Shown here piece by piece: positions 42,744 to 51,061 of a DNA stretch of 64,000 nt. Made by a program: the position numbers and the translations under genes. Under the pieces are notes generated by a model. That model saw nothing but the letters and a program-made list of their open reading frames with translations, had not been told where the DNA came from and made no database searches. The stretch spans positions 1 through 64,000 of the forward strand of contig JBBQZP010000003.1 in assembly GCA_038207585.1 (NCBI GenBank). Direction: 5' to 3'. Each line of letters opens with the position of its first letter. Within the stretch, counting starts at the first letter, position 1. Source of the stretch: JBBQZP01 sp038207585. GTDB lineage: Bacteria; Pseudomonadota; Alphaproteobacteria; Rhodobacterales; Rhodobacteraceae.

Positions 42744-43384
42744 TACCCAAGGCCGTGATCTTCGATTGCGACGGCGTGGTCGTGGACAGTGAACCGATGT
42801 CCTTTGACCTTATCGCGGATGATCTGGCCGCACATGGCCTGCCCCTGCCCCGCGACGTGATCGAGGTAGAGCTTATCGGCGGCACCATCGAAGGGGTCTG
42901 GCACAAAGCCCGCGCGATGGGGGCGACGCTGCCCGACGATTGGGTGGCGGGATTTTACGCCCGGCTTTATGCGCATCTGGCCAAGGGCACGCCGCTGGTG
43001 CCGGGAATTACGGGCGTGCTTGATGCGCTGGATGCGGCCAACATTCCCTATGCCATCGGATCCAACGGCACGGTTGAAAAGATGAAGATCACGCTGGGCC
43101 AGCATCCGGGGGTGATCGGACGGTTCCGGGGACTTTTTTCCGGACAGGCGCTTGGCGCGCCAAAACCGGCACCCGACGTCTATCTGCACGCAGCCCGCGC
43201 TTTGGGATGCCCGCCCGCAGATTGCGTGGTGATCGAGGACAGCCCGACCGGGGCCGCCGCTGCCCGCGCCGCCGGGATGCGGTGCATCGGCTATGCGCCA
43301 CATGGGCCCAATGCCCGACTTGCGGCGGAAGGGGCGGTTTTGTTCGCCGATATGAAGGATCTGCCGGGGCTGTTGGGGCTTTAG
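42740..43384 (+). CDS. HAD-superfamily hydrolase
   Basis: 214 residues from the ATG that overlaps the rsmD stop. Motif I is IFDCDGVVVDSEP, motif II SNGT, and motif III/IV lie in GAPKPAPDVYLHAA and VIEDSPTGAAAARAAG. It belongs to the beta-phosphoglucomutase/phosphoglycolate phosphatase branch with a helical cap after motif I. Substrates are small phosphorylated sugars or related metabolites; the exact one is not predictable. Its stop overlaps the convergent DUF2794 gene by four bases. Confidence 0.88.
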   Translation: MIPKAVIFDCDGVVVDSEPMSFDLIADDLAAHGLPLPRDVIEVELIGGTIEGVWHKARAMGATLPDDWVAGFYARLYAHLAKGTPLVPGITGVLDALDAANIPYAIGSNGTVEKMKITLGQHPGVIGRFRGLFSGQALGAPKPAPDVYLHAARALGCPPADCVVIEDSPTGAAAARAAGMRCIGYAPHGPNARLAAEGAVLFADMKDLPGLLGL

Positions 43385-43722
43385 TCCACCGGACGGATCA
43401 GTTTCGTTTCCAGCAACCGCAGCACCGCCGCCAGATCGTGCCCGCGCCGTAAAATCTGCCCGTCCATGCCCACTACGGCATACATCCCCTGCCGTGCCCG
43501 CAGTTTCGGGCGCTTTTCGATGCGATACAAAGGGTTCTCGGCGGTTCGGCGGAACACCGAAAACACCGCAAGGTCGCGCAGGCAGGAAATGCCGTAGTCG
43601 CGCCATTCGCCACTGGCCACCATGCGGCCATACAAAGACAGGATCGCATTCAACTCGCGCCGGTCAAAGCTGACCTGTTCGGGCACACTGTGCGAGGTTG
43701 GAAAGGGCGTCGGTGCCGTCAT
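43381..43722 (-). CDS. DUF2794 family protein
   Basis: 113 residues from the ATG at 43722. It shows the pattern of this alphaproteobacterial family: VSFDRRELNAILSLYGRMVASGEWRDY, GISCLRDLAVFSVFRRTAE, PLYRIEKRPKLRARQG and GHDLAAVLRLLETKLIRPV. The role is unknown. No membrane segment or signal is seen, so it is cytoplasmic. It is convergent with, and overlaps, the HAD gene. Confidence 0.85.
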   Translation of the reverse strand: MTAPTPFPTSHSVPEQVSFDRRELNAILSLYGRMVASGEWRDYGISCLRDLAVFSVFRRTAENPLYRIEKRPKLRARQGMYAVVGMDGQILRRGHDLAAVLRLLETKLIRPVD

Positions 43723-43881
43723 GCGGCAAAGTTTATCGGCACGGGGTCCGAAATCAACCCCCGTCGTCAGCCCGATGCACACGCCGCATTTGCGCCGTGA
43801 AAGAGCCGCAGGTGTGGCGCCGCGTCACCTTGAACTTGCCCGACTGATCGGGCATCTGCGGTGCGTGCAGTTACGAGTTCA

Positions 43882-43914
43882 GGTCCGGCAGCGCGGTTTG
43901 CTACGCTCCGGACC
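43882..43914. terminator. Hairpin downstream of the asparaginase gene
   Basis: GGTCCGG (43882-43888) pairs with CCGGACC (43908-43914), with an inner AGCG/CGCT extension and a ten-base loop. It lies 35 bases past the asparaginase stop on the minus strand. There is no T-run, so it may be a factor-dependent terminator or a 3' stabiliser. The remaining gap between the asparaginase and DUF2794 genes shows nothing else that I can support. Confidence 0.35.
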
Positions 43915-43948
43915 ACTTTCGACAAACCCGATCAGCCAAAGGTAAGGG

Positions 43949-44944
43949 TCAGCAGAATCCCGGTGCCAGCCTGATTTCGCCCGTCTCGAACCCGCGACAG
44001 TTGCGTTGCACAGCATTCAGGCGTTTGCGGGTGGCAGGATGTTCGGCCTCCAGCACGCCCAGCCGCACCAGCAGACCCGCAATCGCGGCCTCAGAGGCGC
44101 GCGTGGTGCCATCAGCGATCTTCAGTGCCACGCCCAGCCGCTTTTCCGGAATGATCGCCACAAACACCGCCTCGGCCCCGGTCTTGATCGCAACCCGGCC
44201 CCCCATCGCGCGCATCAGTTCGGTGCAAGACCGCCCCTCGCCCGCGACCTGTTCGGGATGTGCGGCCATTGCGCGTGACAAACGATAAGCGGCGCGTTCG
44301 CGCGCGTTGCCGCCCTCGGGTGCGGTTGCGAAAAACGCCATTGCGCGGGCAAGGCCGTGCAAGGAACCGGCAAAGTTGGGCGCGGAACAGCCGTCGATGC
44401 CGTAACCGGGGCTGACCTCGCCCGTCACATCCTCGAACGCCTCGCGGACGGCTTTTTGCACCGGATGGTCAAGCTCGATATAATCGGCGTGGCCTTTCAG
44501 ATGCCGGTTCAGCGTCAGAAAGCCCGAATGTTTGCCCGAACAGTTGTTGTGATACTGACAGGGGCTGGAGTCTGTCTTGATCAGGTGGTCCCGCTCGACC
44601 CGGTCATAGGGTTCATGCGCGCCGCAGCGCAGATCGGCCTCGCCCAGCCCAAGCCCCGCCAGCCAGTCGGTGACCATACCCACATGCAGCGCCGCGCCCT
44701 GATGGCTGGCACACGACAGCGCCAGTTGCGCGGGCGTCAGACCCACCGCATCGGCAGCGCCGCTTTCAACCAAAGGCAAGGCCTGAATCATCTTGCACGA
44801 CGAACGGGAGTAAATGATCTGCTCCGGGTTTCCCCACGCCTCGACAATCTGGCCGCGTTCGTCGCACACAACTGCATGCCCCAGATGGCGGCTTTCCAAC
44901 CGCCCGCCTCGAAAGACATCAACCATCGGAACCGGGTCTGTCAT
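43949..44944 (-). CDS. L-asparaginase II family (rhizobial ReAV type)
   Basis: 331 residues. The active-site pattern is YSRSSCKMIQALPLVESGAAD with the SxxK pair, and NNCSGKHSGFLTLNRHL with the Ser-Gly-Lys-His. CSAPNFAGSLHGLARA and GGRVAIKTGAEAVFVAI follow; the pattern is that of the thermolabile family-3 asparaginases, not the E. coli type. It hydrolyses asparagine to aspartate and ammonia in the cytoplasm. It is divergent from ialB, separated by 171 bases. Confidence 0.92.
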   Translation of the reverse strand: MTDPVPMVDVFRGGRLESRHLGHAVVCDERGQIVEAWGNPEQIIYSRSSCKMIQALPLVESGAADAVGLTPAQLALSCASHQGAALHVGMVTDWLAGLGLGEADLRCGAHEPYDRVERDHLIKTDSSPCQYHNNCSGKHSGFLTLNRHLKGHADYIELDHPVQKAVREAFEDVTGEVSPGYGIDGCSAPNFAGSLHGLARAMAFFATAPEGGNARERAAYRLSRAMAAHPEQVAGEGRSCTELMRAMGGRVAIKTGAEAVFVAIIPEKRLGVALKIADGTTRASEAAIAGLLVRLGVLEAEHPATRKRLNAVQRNCRGFETGEIRLAPGFC

Positions 44945-45115
44945 GGAAATTCCCCCTCACACATGCGCGATTTTCTGCCCAAGGGGCTTTTACCGCCTGC
45001 CCTTTTTGCGGTATGCAGGTCATATCGGGTTGAAAGTGCCTTCGCCACCGGAAAAGGCCGCAGAAAACGCGGCGTGGCAGGGCCAAGAGGCAACATACGG
45101 CTGGAGGCTGTTGAC

Positions 45116-45664
45116 ATGACATCCATTCTTGGACGCTTTCTTGCAGGGGCGGCGATTGCAGTCGCAACGACCGGGGCAATGACCCCCACCTTTGCGCAGG
45201 AAAGCACCAATCAGGTGGCGGTTCTGACCGACTGGAGCGTGTTCACCGAACCCAAGGGTGAGGCCAAGGCAACCGAATGCTGGGGCGTCTCCAAACCAAA
45301 GGAAACCGTGAACACCCGCGACGGCAAGCCCGTGCAGGCGCAGCGGTCCGAGATTTTGCTGTTTGTGACCTTCCGTCCCGGCAATGGCACGAAGGGCGAG
45401 GTTTCGTTCACCGGCGGCTATCCCTTTGCGCCGGGTTCAACCGTGAACGTCAACATCGACGGATCGACGTTCGAGTTGTTCACAGAAGGCGAATGGGCCT
45501 GGCCCGCAAGCACGACCGATGATGCAGGCATTCTGGCCGCAATGAAAAAGGGCACCTCGGCGGTTTTGACCGCACGTTCGGCGCGCGGCACGCAGACCAA
45601 GGACAGCTTCTCGCTGCGCGGGTTCACGGCAGCGATGGAAGATGCGGGCAAACGCTGCCCCTAG
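45116..45664 (+). CDS. Invasion-associated locus B (IalB) family protein
   Basis: 182 residues from the ATG at 45116, nine bases after GGAGG. Cleavable signal with cleavage near PTFAQ-E (about 29). The mature part has VLTDWSVFTEPKGEAKATECW, ILLFVTFRPGN and SFSLRGFTAAMEDAGKRC, typical of IalB proteins, with two cysteines that could form a disulfide. The family is linked to erythrocyte invasion in Bartonella but is widespread in free-living alphaproteobacteria, where its role is unknown. Confidence 0.88.
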   Translation: MTSILGRFLAGAAIAVATTGAMTPTFAQESTNQVAVLTDWSVFTEPKGEAKATECWGVSKPKETVNTRDGKPVQAQRSEILLFVTFRPGNGTKGEVSFTGGYPFAPGSTVNVNIDGSTFELFTEGEWAWPASTTDDAGILAAMKKGTSAVLTARSARGTQTKDSFSLRGFTAAMEDAGKRCP

Positions 45665-45669
45665 AACGA

Positions 45670-45705
45670 GTTGCGTTTGATCGTGTTCAGCAGATCAAGC
45701 GCAAC
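45670..45705 (+). terminator. 13-bp hairpin after ialB
   Basis: GTTGCGTTTGATC (45670-45682) pairs with GATCAAGCGCAAC (45693-45705), with one G-T pair and a ten-base loop. It follows the ialB stop by six bases. No strong T-run follows, so it may be a stabiliser or a bidirectional element for the convergent patatin gene. Confidence 0.5.
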
Positions 45706-45784
45706 ACGCAACATTCCCAATTGCTTGCATGTCCTGGATTTCATTCAATCTCAATCTGATCAAAGAAGTCGGCTCTGGGCCACG

Positions 45785-46924
45785 TCAATCAGCCAGAAAT
45801 TCGGTGATTTCGGCAGCGCGGCCCATCGTGTCAGCATACCCCAGATCAATCAGCGCGCCGGTATAGCCCGGTTCGAACATCAGATAGCTTTCCATCCGCC
45901 CGTCACCTCCGCGCGAGCCGATACTGCGCATCAGGATGCGGATCGCGGGCGGCAATTCATCGGCATGCGCCTTGGCAATCCCCCGCACATCCTGCGACGG
46001 CGACAACAGGATCGTGTCGATCACCTTGAGCGGCGTTTTCGCCAGTGCGTCCGGCGTCAGAAGCCGGATCGTCTGGTTGATCCGCGTCATGCGTTCGTGA
46101 TCAGCCTCCAGACTGTCGTTGAACAGGATGTCCAGCGCATGCCCGGCCATGGCCCCGATGCCCGGCCCCTTGTCGGACGGATGAAGTGGTTTGGGATCAG
46201 GCACATCATCCCGCGTGGCGATCACCAGTATCCTTTCCGCCCCCGTGTGAATGGCGGGCGACAGGGGCGAGGTTGACCGCAAAGCGCCATCGCCGAAATA
46301 TCCATCGGCCAGCCGCACGGGCGCAAAGGCAAAGGGCAGCGCCGCCGACGCCAGAAGATGTTCGGGCGAAAGCTCCGTCGCCTCGCCCCGGCGGCGCGCG
46401 CGGGACCAACCCTCAATCTCCCTGCGGCCCTGAAAGAAAGTGACCGCCTTGCCTTCGTTATAGCTGGACGCCGTGATGCACAGCGCATGCAGCGCCCCCG
46501 ACCGGATCGCGCGGGTCAGGTAATCGGCATTGAATTCGCGTTGCAACATCTGGAACAGGGCATCGTAGTTCAAAAGACCGCCCGTCGCCTTGAACCCCAG
46601 ATGCCCGAACATCAAAGACATCGCCCAGCGCGAACTGGTCATCAACAACGGCAGCGCGCGCGTGTCATAGATCGACGCACAGGTAAGTGACCGCCACAGC
46701 GTTTCCAAATGCTTTGCACCGCGCTGAAAATCGTTCGACGCAACCGCAATCGACGCCGCGTTGATCGCCCCCACGGACGATCCGCAGACAATCTGAAACG
46801 GCGAGCGCCGCTTGCCCGTGATCTGCGCCACCGCTTTCAGCACGCCCACATGATAGGCCCCGCGTGCGCCACCACCCTGCAGCACAAGGGCGGTTCTTTT
46901 CGATTTGGCAGGCGAATTTGGCAT
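45785..46924 (-). CDS. Patatin-like phospholipase
   Basis: 379 residues from the ATG at 46924. The oxyanion loop is VLQGGGARGAYHVGVLK, the nucleophile Ser50 lies in GSSVGAIN (G-x-S-x-G), and the partner Asp is in GDGALR (DGA). It lacks a signal peptide. Family members hydrolyse phospholipid acyl chains; in bacteria they act in membrane turnover or toxicity. The C-terminal SYLMFEPGYTGALIDLGYADTM is conserved in alphaproteobacterial members. It is divergent from rlmN. Confidence 0.85.
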   Translation of the reverse strand: MPNSPAKSKRTALVLQGGGARGAYHVGVLKAVAQITGKRRSPFQIVCGSSVGAINAASIAVASNDFQRGAKHLETLWRSLTCASIYDTRALPLLMTSSRWAMSLMFGHLGFKATGGLLNYDALFQMLQREFNADYLTRAIRSGALHALCITASSYNEGKAVTFFQGRREIEGWSRARRRGEATELSPEHLLASAALPFAFAPVRLADGYFGDGALRSTSPLSPAIHTGAERILVIATRDDVPDPKPLHPSDKGPGIGAMAGHALDILFNDSLEADHERMTRINQTIRLLTPDALAKTPLKVIDTILLSPSQDVRGIAKAHADELPPAIRILMRSIGSRGGDGRMESYLMFEPGYTGALIDLGYADTMGRAAEITEFLAD

Positions 46925-46981
46925 GAACACGTTCCGGTTTCGGGCGGCTTATGGGCGGCGCAGCAGAAGTCTGCGCCACGA

Positions 46982-47013
46982 ATGGTAAACAATGGCAGAA
47001 TCACGTTTACCAT
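46982..47013. promoter_or_regulatory. Perfect 9-bp inverted repeat between patatin and rlmN
   Basis: ATGGTAAAC (46982-46990) and GTTTACCAT (47005-47013) are exact complements with a 14-base spacer, in the 186-base divergent region. The distance between half-site centres is about 23 bases, roughly two helix turns, which suits a dimeric regulator. No regulator gene is adjacent. Confidence 0.5.
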
Positions 47014-47051
47014 GCCAACGACGGTGTGTCCGGTCACCCTCTGACACGCTT

Positions 47052-47080
47052 TTGCAATCGGGCACCGAATCCCCTATATC
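47052..47080 (+). promoter_or_regulatory. Sigma-70-type promoter of rlmN
   Basis: TTGCAA (47052-47057), a 17-base spacer, and TATATC (47075-47080) lie 31 bases before the rlmN start. The -35 has four and the -10 five matches to the housekeeping consensus TTGACA/TATAAT, with ideal spacing. The inverted repeat just upstream is close enough to influence it. Confidence 0.5.
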
Positions 47081-47110
47081 CCCCTGATCCGCAGAACCCC
47101 GAGGCCCGCC

Positions 47111-48286
47111 ATGACCGCCCCCATCACGCAAGACGTGCTGACCCTACCCCGTAAACTGCCCGAGGGTGGGCTGGTCAACATCATCGGCCTGACGCGGGAT
47201 CAGCTTCTGGCGGCGCTGCTTGAAAAGGGCACGCCGGAACGGCAGGCGAAGATGCGGCTGAACCAGCTTTGGCAATGGGTTTATCATTGGGGCAAGCGCG
47301 ATTTTGCGGTGATGACGAACCTAGCCAAGGACTATCGCGCCTTTCTGGCGCAGCATTTCACGATTGAACTGCCGCAGGTCGTAACGCGCCAGATCAGCAC
47401 CGATGGCACCCGCAAATATCTGGTCCGCATCGCCGGCGGGCACGAGGTCGAGGTGGTCTATATTCCCGAAACCGACCGCGGGACGCTGTGCATCTCGTCT
47501 CAGGTCGGCTGCACGCTGACCTGTTCGTTCTGCCACACCGGCACGCAAAAGCTGGTGCGCAACCTGACGGCGGCCGAGATTGTGGGTCAGGTCATGCTGG
47601 CGCGCGACGATCTGGATGAATGGCCAGTTCCGGGCGCGCCACGGGTGGAAACCCGGCTGATTTCCAACGTCGTGCTGATGGGCATGGGCGAGCCTTTGTA
47701 TAACTTTGAAAATGTCCGCGACGCGATGAAGATCGTGATGGATAACGAAGGCATCGCCCTTGGTCGCCGCCGCATCACCCTGTCCACCAGCGGCGTGGTG
47801 CCCGAAATTGCCCGCACCGCCACCGAAATCGGCTGCCTGCTGGCGGTCAGCTTTCACGCCACAACCGACGCTGTGCGCGACCAGTTGGTGCCGATCAACA
47901 AGCGCTGGAACATAGCGACGCTGCTCGATGCGCTGCGCGCCTACCCCGGCCTGTCGAATTCCGAACGGATCACGTTTGAATATGTGATGCTGGATGGCGT
48001 GAATGACTCCAAGGAAGACGCGCACCGTCTGGTCGAACTGCTGCGTGGGATTCCGGCCAAAGTGAACCTCATTCCGTTCAACGAATGGCCCGGCGCGCCC
48101 TACAAACGCTCATCGGGCAACCGCATCCACGCCTTTGCCGACATCATCCACAACGCAGGCTACGCCAGCCCGATCCGCAAGCCGCGCGGCGAAGATATCA
48201 TGGCAGCGTGTGGTCAGTTGAAATCGGCGACGGAACGCGCGCGCAAATCGGCCAAGGCGATTGCGGCCGAAGCCGGGTTGGGCTGA
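47111..48286 (+). CDS. rlmN: 23S rRNA/tRNA adenosine C2 methyltransferase RlmN
   Basis: 391 residues, radical-SAM enzyme. The cluster cysteines are C134, C138 and C141 in CTLTCSFCHTG, with the N-terminal helical LNQLWQWVYHWGKRDF and IEYVPETDRGTLCISSQVG-like segment (VYIPETDRGTLCISSQVG). GRRRITLSTSGVVPEI and MLDGVNDSKEDAHRL follow; the last cysteine is in the IMAACGQLKS line, the methyl-carrying Cys. It methylates A2503 of 23S rRNA and A37 of tRNAs. Confidence 0.96.
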   Translation: MTAPITQDVLTLPRKLPEGGLVNIIGLTRDQLLAALLEKGTPERQAKMRLNQLWQWVYHWGKRDFAVMTNLAKDYRAFLAQHFTIELPQVVTRQISTDGTRKYLVRIAGGHEVEVVYIPETDRGTLCISSQVGCTLTCSFCHTGTQKLVRNLTAAEIVGQVMLARDDLDEWPVPGAPRVETRLISNVVLMGMGEPLYNFENVRDAMKIVMDNEGIALGRRRITLSTSGVVPEIARTATEIGCLLAVSFHATTDAVRDQLVPINKRWNIATLLDALRAYPGLSNSERITFEYVMLDGVNDSKEDAHRLVELLRGIPAKVNLIPFNEWPGAPYKRSSGNRIHAFADIIHNAGYASPIRKPRGEDIMAACGQLKSATERARKSAKAIAAEAGLG

Positions 48287-48289
48287 CCG

Positions 48290-49258
48290 GTGGCAGATCA
48301 CAACGACGATCATTCGGGCCACGATCATCCGGGCCGTGATCACTCGGGCCATGATAACGGGCACCACGGTCACAGCCATGGCGCCGATATGGGTGACGGC
48401 AAGCTGGCGCTCGCGGTGGTGGTCAATCTTGCGCTGACGGTCGCGCAGATCATCGGCGGCGTGCTGTCGGGCAGTCTGGCCCTGATTGCAGATGCGATCC
48501 ACAACCTGTCGGATGCGATGTCGCTGGTCATCGCCTTTGCCGCCCGCCGCATTGCCCGCAAACCCGCTGACGCAGACATGACCTTCGGCTATGCCCGCGC
48601 TGAAACCGTGGCGGCGCTGATCAATTACACAACGCTGATCCTGATCGGACTTTGGCTGGGGTATGAGGCGATTGCGCGATTCTTCGAGCCCGCACCGATT
48701 GATGGCTGGATCGTTGTCATTCTGGCAGGGATCGCGCTGGCGATTGATCTGGCAACGGCGGCGCTGACCTATTCGATGTCGAAAGACTCGATGAACATCC
48801 GCGCGGCGTTCCTGCACAATCTGGCCGATGCGATGGCGTCGGTCGGGGTGATCGTGGCCGGAACGCTGGTGATCCTGTTTGGCTGGACCTTCGTTGACCC
48901 ATTGGTGACCCTACTGATCTCGGCCTACATCCTGTGGCATGCGGGAACCGAGGTGGGCGGGGTGATCCGCGTGCTGATGCTGGGTGCGCCCGGCCAGACA
49001 TCGACCGATGCCGTCCTTGATGCAATGCGCGAAGCCGACGGCGTGGCCGATATTCACCACCTGCATTTGTGGCAGATGGAGGAAAACCGGACTTCGGTTC
49101 AGGCGCATGTCGTCGTCGCAGAAGGCCGATGGGGCCAAGCCGACGCAATCAAGGATGATCTGCGCGCAAGGCTGGCGCGGATGGGCGTGGGGCACATAAC
49201 GCTGGAATTGGAATGCCACCGCCATGCCTGTGCCGGCGCGAAACTGATCGGGCATTAG
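48290..49258 (+). CDS. Cation diffusion facilitator (CDF) metal efflux protein
   Basis: 322 residues from a GTG at 48290, three bases after the rlmN stop. A His/Asp-rich cytoplasmic N-terminus (ten His in the first 30 residues) is followed by six membrane helices with HNLSDAMS (about 74-81) and HNLADAMAS metal sites. The C-terminal domain has DIHHLHLWQME and LELECHRHACAG. It exports Zn, Co or related divalent cations in exchange for protons, as in DmeF/CzcD. Specificity cannot be decided by eye. Confidence 0.92.
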   Translation: MADHNDDHSGHDHPGRDHSGHDNGHHGHSHGADMGDGKLALAVVVNLALTVAQIIGGVLSGSLALIADAIHNLSDAMSLVIAFAARRIARKPADADMTFGYARAETVAALINYTTLILIGLWLGYEAIARFFEPAPIDGWIVVILAGIALAIDLATAALTYSMSKDSMNIRAAFLHNLADAMASVGVIVAGTLVILFGWTFVDPLVTLLISAYILWHAGTEVGGVIRVLMLGAPGQTSTDAVLDAMREADGVADIHHLHLWQMEENRTSVQAHVVVAEGRWGQADAIKDDLRARLARMGVGHITLELECHRHACAGAKLIGH

Positions 49259-49291
49259 CCTTGCATTAAGCTGTTCCGGCGATGGTCGGCT

Positions 49292-49735
49292 ATGGACAAC
49301 GAGACCGTCACCCTGAAACTTCCCAATGCGACTGTGCTGGCCCTGCACGCAATTGCTGCGCACGAGGATGTGAGCATCGGCCAGATCATTCGCGATGCGA
49401 TCAACCGCGATCTTGTGCGCCGCGAAAAAGCGAAGACGCCTGTCAGGGCGGATGAGCGGCTCGTCGCTCCCTTGCGGGCGCTTCTCGCCGATGATTTCGC
49501 TTATGCAACAAGCTGGGCCGATCTACAGTCGCGCCTTCACCGCAAGGGGTATCATCTGGCCGAAGCGGGGGGTGGTCTGATCCTGTGCGAGGCAGGCTCG
49601 GGCACTCGCATATGCAAAGGATCGGAACTCGGCCACGGCTATGCGCAATTGCTGCGCAAGTTCAACGCGCCGTTCCCCGGCCACAGCCACACCTGGCTGG
49701 TGGATCGAACGTTGCACGCGACGCAAAACCATTGA
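49292..49735 (+). CDS. Ribbon-helix-helix-like protein with unknown C-terminal domain
   Basis: 147 residues. Residues 5-45 (VTLKLPNATVLALHAIAAHED then IGQIIRDAINRDLVRR) look like a ribbon-helix-helix DNA-binding unit: a short beta strand and two helices. The rest contains DFAYATSWADLQSRLHRKGYHL, then AEAGGGLILCEAGSG and ELGHGYAQLLRKFNAPFPGH; this resembles the small domain found in MobA/relaxase-like proteins, though only loosely. It may regulate its own expression or be a remnant of a mobilisation gene. No toxin gene is adjacent. Confidence 0.65.
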   Translation: MDNETVTLKLPNATVLALHAIAAHEDVSIGQIIRDAINRDLVRREKAKTPVRADERLVAPLRALLADDFAYATSWADLQSRLHRKGYHLAEAGGGLILCEAGSGTRICKGSELGHGYAQLLRKFNAPFPGHSHTWLVDRTLHATQNH

Positions 49736-49765
49736 CCAAAACCACGGACCTGCTACCCCTACGGT

Positions 49766-50977
49766 ATGAATGTTCTTGTTCTGTCCAATTCCCTTGCCCG
49801 CCACCTGTTCCTGCACAGGCATGCCTTGTCAGAACCACCAAGCGGCCCTGCCAAAGGCGCGGACCTTGCCGCCCTGATCGGCCGCATCGGCTTTGTTCAG
49901 GTCGACAGCATCAATACGGTCGAACGCGCGCATCACATGATCCTGTTCGCGCGCCGCCAAGGTTATCGCCCCGCCAACCTCAAACCCCTGCTTGAACGCG
50001 ACCGTGCGTTGTTCGAGCACTGGACGCATGACGCCTCGATCCTGCCGATTGCCCTGTTCCCGCATTGGCAGCACCGCTTTGCCCGCGATGCCGAACGCCT
50101 GCGCACCCGCTGGCAAAACTGGTTCCGCGACGGATACGAGGCGCAATTTGACACGATCCTGCGCCGGATCGACGACCATGGCCCCGTCACCACCACCGAC
50201 GTCGGTCAGGGCGAGGTGCGCGGCAAAGGTGGCTGGTGGGATTGGCATCCGTCGAAAACTGCACTCGAATGGCTGTGGCGCACCGGGCAACTCTCCATCG
50301 CGCGGCGTGACGGATTTCAGAAGGTGTACGATCTGACGCACCGGGTTATCCCGGCCATCCATCTGTGCCCTCCCCCGGATCAGGCCGCCAGCGTCGATTG
50401 GGCTTGCGCCTCGGCGATGGATCACCTGGGCTTTGCGACGTCGGGCGAAATTGCGGCCTATTGGGCCGCCGCAACACCAGCACAGGCAAAGGATTGGTGC
50501 GCGGCCGCTCTGAAAGAAGGCACGCTGATCGAGGTTGACGTGCAAAGCGCCGACGGCACCTTGCGCCGTTCCCTCGCCCGCCCTGATGTGCTGCGCGCCG
50601 CCGCCGATGCCCCCGACCCACCCGCCCGGATCCGCATACTGTCGCCCTTTGACCCGGCCCTGCGCGACCGCAACCGGGCCGAGCGGCTGTTCGGCTTTCG
50701 CTACCGGATCGAGGTGTTCGTTCCCGAACCTCAGCGTCAATATGGCTATTACGTCTTTCCGGTGCTGCAGGGCGACCACCTGATCGGGCGGCTTGACGCG
50801 AAGGCCCACCGTGATCAGAACGTGCTGCGGGTCCGTGCTTTCTGGCCCGAAGCCGGGGTGCGGACCGGAACCGGGCGGTTGGCACAACTGGACTCGGCGC
50901 TGCACAGGCTGGCGGTCTTTTCGGGCTGCGACCGGGTGGAGTTTCTGGCGGGTTGGCAGTGCGAAACGCTGATTTGA
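49766..50977 (+). CDS. YcaQ-like DNA glycosylase (winged-helix, HTH_42)
   Basis: 403 residues. It has the family's VQVDSINTVERAHHMILFARR segment (Q-x-D motif, about 45-66), the HWTHDASILPIALFPHW line, TALEWLWRTGQLSIARRDGFQKVYDL, and ILSPFDPALRDRNRAERLFGFRYRIEVFVP then YGYYVFPVLQGDHLIGRLDAKAHR. YcaQ/AlkX proteins unhook interstrand DNA crosslinks; related AlkZ protects producers of azinomycin. The start ATG at 49766 lies 30 bases after the RHH gene. Confidence 0.88.
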   Translation: MNVLVLSNSLARHLFLHRHALSEPPSGPAKGADLAALIGRIGFVQVDSINTVERAHHMILFARRQGYRPANLKPLLERDRALFEHWTHDASILPIALFPHWQHRFARDAERLRTRWQNWFRDGYEAQFDTILRRIDDHGPVTTTDVGQGEVRGKGGWWDWHPSKTALEWLWRTGQLSIARRDGFQKVYDLTHRVIPAIHLCPPPDQAASVDWACASAMDHLGFATSGEIAAYWAAATPAQAKDWCAAALKEGTLIEVDVQSADGTLRRSLARPDVLRAAADAPDPPARIRILSPFDPALRDRNRAERLFGFRYRIEVFVPEPQRQYGYYVFPVLQGDHLIGRLDAKAHRDQNVLRVRAFWPEAGVRTGTGRLAQLDSALHRLAVFSGCDRVEFLAGWQCETLI

Positions 50978-51061
50978 TGCGTTCAATCAGCACGATTGAC
51001 TCAACGTTTCATTCAGCCCAGGATTGTGTTTCTTAACAAGACAATTCTGGGAGGAATGGAA

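Noticed and set aside
43776..43945. Short plus-strand frame between DUF2794 and asparaginase genes
   Set aside because: Arg/His/Leu-rich with no ribosome binding site, and it covers a hairpin; likely non-coding.
44357..45115. Long upstream extension of the IalB frame
   Set aside because: It is antisense to the asparaginase gene and would bury the IalB signal peptide; the ATG at 45116 has a GGAGG site.
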